A stretch of 64,000 nucleotides of DNA, taken from contig JAWUZG010000056.1 in the NCBI GenBank assembly GCA_036785705.1, positions 14,082,001 through 14,146,000 of the forward strand, in the 5' to 3' direction. Under the pieces are notes generated by a model. The model ran no database searches. It saw nothing but the letters and a program-made list of their open reading frames with translations, and was not told the DNA's origin. Source of the DNA: Acanthornis magna (Eukaryota > Chordata > Aves > Passeriformes > Acanthizidae). The translations under genes were made by a program, and so were the position numbers. This document shows, in pieces, positions 62,101 through 64,000 of this stretch; positions within the stretch are counted from its first letter, which is position 1, and each line of letters starts with the position of its first letter.

Positions 62101-64000
62101 CTGTTGGCAGAGCTTGGCTGGAAAATTATACAGAGACTGGAGGTGACAATATCACATCTGAGGTGGGACCTCAGGGACAGAAACCTGAAGTCAATGGGAA
62201 TATTATTCTGAGAGGGGAAGAAACCTCAGACTGGGAGAAGAAGGGTTATTTCCAAATAATGCTACTTATTTTTCTACTTGCAAGGGGTTTTGTTTGCTTG
62301 TTTTCAGAGTTTCAATTGAACTTGAAAAACTAGAATTGCATTAAAACAAACAAATATAGTCCCCCTTAGGGCACCCATGTTTGCTCAGAACCCAATCTAT
62401 ATTTTCTTTCAGGTCACTCTTAATTTCAATGTATTTTGACATTTAAATTGAGATCTCAAGATCTGATAGGCAAAACCAAAGACATTAAGAATAACAGAAA
62501 TTACAGAAAAGACAATACTCAATTTCTTCACACTTGGCAGTCATTTTCAGCAATAGTTACAGCTAGACAAATATTTTGGTTGTAAAAGATTCTTTCAAAA
62601 TGCCTTTTTGGTTTAAGAGCAAAGAAAAGAAAAAGACAAACTGACCAAATTGTTTCTTTTGAAGAAGTCTAAGAAAAACTCCAATGTTTTGGTAATTTTC
62701 TTTTTCAACTTGAATCGCTCTGTTCTCAGTACACTTTAAGTTGATTAAAATTAAGACTTCCCAAGAATAAAATATTTCACTGTGGATTGTTTTTTTCTTC
62801 AACTCACTGAAGCATTCAGGACATTAACAAAAGCTCTTTTTCAGCTGGACTTTAAACAGTCTATTTACAAAAAAAAAAAAATCACAAACAAGCTGAAAAA
62901 TCAATTATTCACACAAATCTAGTATTGACCTCTATAAATTACTCAGCCATCCAGTTCTGCCCACAAATTCAGATGTAAGTCACAGTGAAACCAAAGGAAA
63001 TTGTGAATATGAAACTGGCTGTAACTAGGCTGTTTAGCAAATCTTACAAGAAAACATACATTCAAAAAATAATCTAGCAAAGAAAACATGAGGACTAGCA
63101 AAAGAAGTTACATTTTCATTGCTTTTGAAGACAATTTTTGAAACTCCTGAAGACTTCTTTGGCAGTGAACAAGAAACCCCAAATTCCCTTCTCCTTCACA
63201 GATAACTCTTCTTTATGGTTTGTATTTTAAGATTACATTGAGGAACTGAGAGCCTCTGTTGTCTCCTGATTTCTAGTGTGATTTTTAATATGCCCAGAAA
63301 ACAACAGGGAGACATCTGGAAGCACGATCAGATGAGGAAGCCTAGGAACAGGACACGCAGCCTGCAGGTGAATTTTAACCTAGCTGATCCAAGCAGACAT
63401 TTGACCTTTGCTAAAGCCTGGTAGTTCCCATCTTCAGAGTTTCAGTGTCACACCACATTCACTGGGATGATGGCAGAAGAGCAATGAGGGATGCTCAAAC
63501 TCCATCCACTCGTATTGTCCAATTCTGTGCTTTAAATTCCACATATACTTGGAATTGCTTTGAATCTGAAACAGTTGGAAACCATTTGGGGCTTTAAAGA
63601 GAGTCTGTGTTTCAAAACCAATCAAAACTTCTTGCTGTTGTTGTTGTTTTCTCTTTGTGAGGTTCTTACTTCACAGCAAATGGCACAGAAAAGAAGCAAA
63701 CCCTTCTAGAGACATGGTTTTGGGAAAGACTTTCAGTTGTCAAGGGTAGCGTTTGACAAACTTCTCCAAGAGCAGAAAATCCTCTGGCCCTGTTTTATCT
63801 AACTTGGCACAATGAAGGTATGATGCTTACAGAATGCACTGTGTTTACTTTAGCTTCTCTTCCAAAAACTCAGTCAATATTGCAGCTTCACCGTCTTCTT
63901 CTGTAATTGGCAATTACAGCCTGGCTGCCTTGACACCCAAATATCTTCACGTGTGTTACTCTAGTTCCTGCACAGGCAGCTTAAAGCAGGGCAGCAGCGT
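62101..64000. other. Non-coding DNA, no gene recognised
   Basis: AT-rich with an A13 run at 62869-62881. A 7-bp inverted pair CTGAGGT/ACCTCAG lies at 62158-62174. Short unrecognised frames only. The window ends without a gene boundary. Confidence 0.55.

Noticed and set aside
62180..62200. Half of a foldback element around GAAGTCAATGGG
   Set aside because: No matching inverted arm follows, and the string is short enough to be chance.
1..64000. CRISPR arrays, bacterial operons, tRNA, rRNA, known microRNA and endogenous retrovirus structures
   Set aside because: No regularly spaced repeats, cloverleaf boxes, known mature microRNA sequences, paired LTRs or retroviral reading frames were seen on either strand.

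Overview
This window looks like vertebrate nuclear DNA. I favour a bird or another sauropsid. The sequence is AT-rich and interspersed repeats are sparse. The repeats I can recognise are decayed CR1-type LINE 3' ends (about 39.4-39.65 kb and 43.8-44.06 kb), MIR-type SINE remnants (10.8 kb and 24.4 kb), and a set of ancient foldback elements with a GAAGTCAATGG/CCATTGACTTC core (27.9, 29.2, 30.0 and 33.1 kb). I see no Alu, B1 or recent L1 copies. The species call is inference from repeat content only.

No protein-coding gene could be recognised. The open reading frames are short, overlap on both strands, often run through simple repeats, and match no family I know. The longest (342 codons, 37956-38984, +) crosses a GC-rich island and several poly-A runs and reads as compositional. 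No bacterial-type operon, CRISPR array, rRNA, tRNA or known microRNA was seen. The window is best read as an intergenic or long-intron interval, possibly a regulatory gene desert.

Layout. 0-14 kb: unannotated non-coding DNA with an (AC) microsatellite, a 38-base T run, short tandem duplications and one MIR remnant. 14-24 kb: several stretches with retained CpG or dense homeodomain-type TAATTA/ATTA motifs that could be conserved non-coding elements, plus a perfect 21-bp inverted repeat with a 4-base loop at 18.2 kb. 24-37 kb: AT-rich DNA with the foldback-element cluster and an (AAT)n microsatellite. 37.8-38.6 kb: the only clear CpG island, with paired ETS-type motifs, a GC box and one ATG in strong Kozak context; it is the best promoter candidate. 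39-50 kb: the two CR1 remnants and AT-rich DNA. 51.7-52.5 kb: a moderately GC-rich stretch with a polypurine, G-quadruplex-prone tract. 56.9-62.1 kb: further CNE-like stretches.

Three splice-bounded segments (12785-12904 +, 15455-15532 +, 48014-48252 -) are listed as weak exon candidates. No new biological system is demonstrated. The features most worth checking are the 18.2 kb hairpin, the CpG-island promoter, the foldback-element cluster and the candidate exons.
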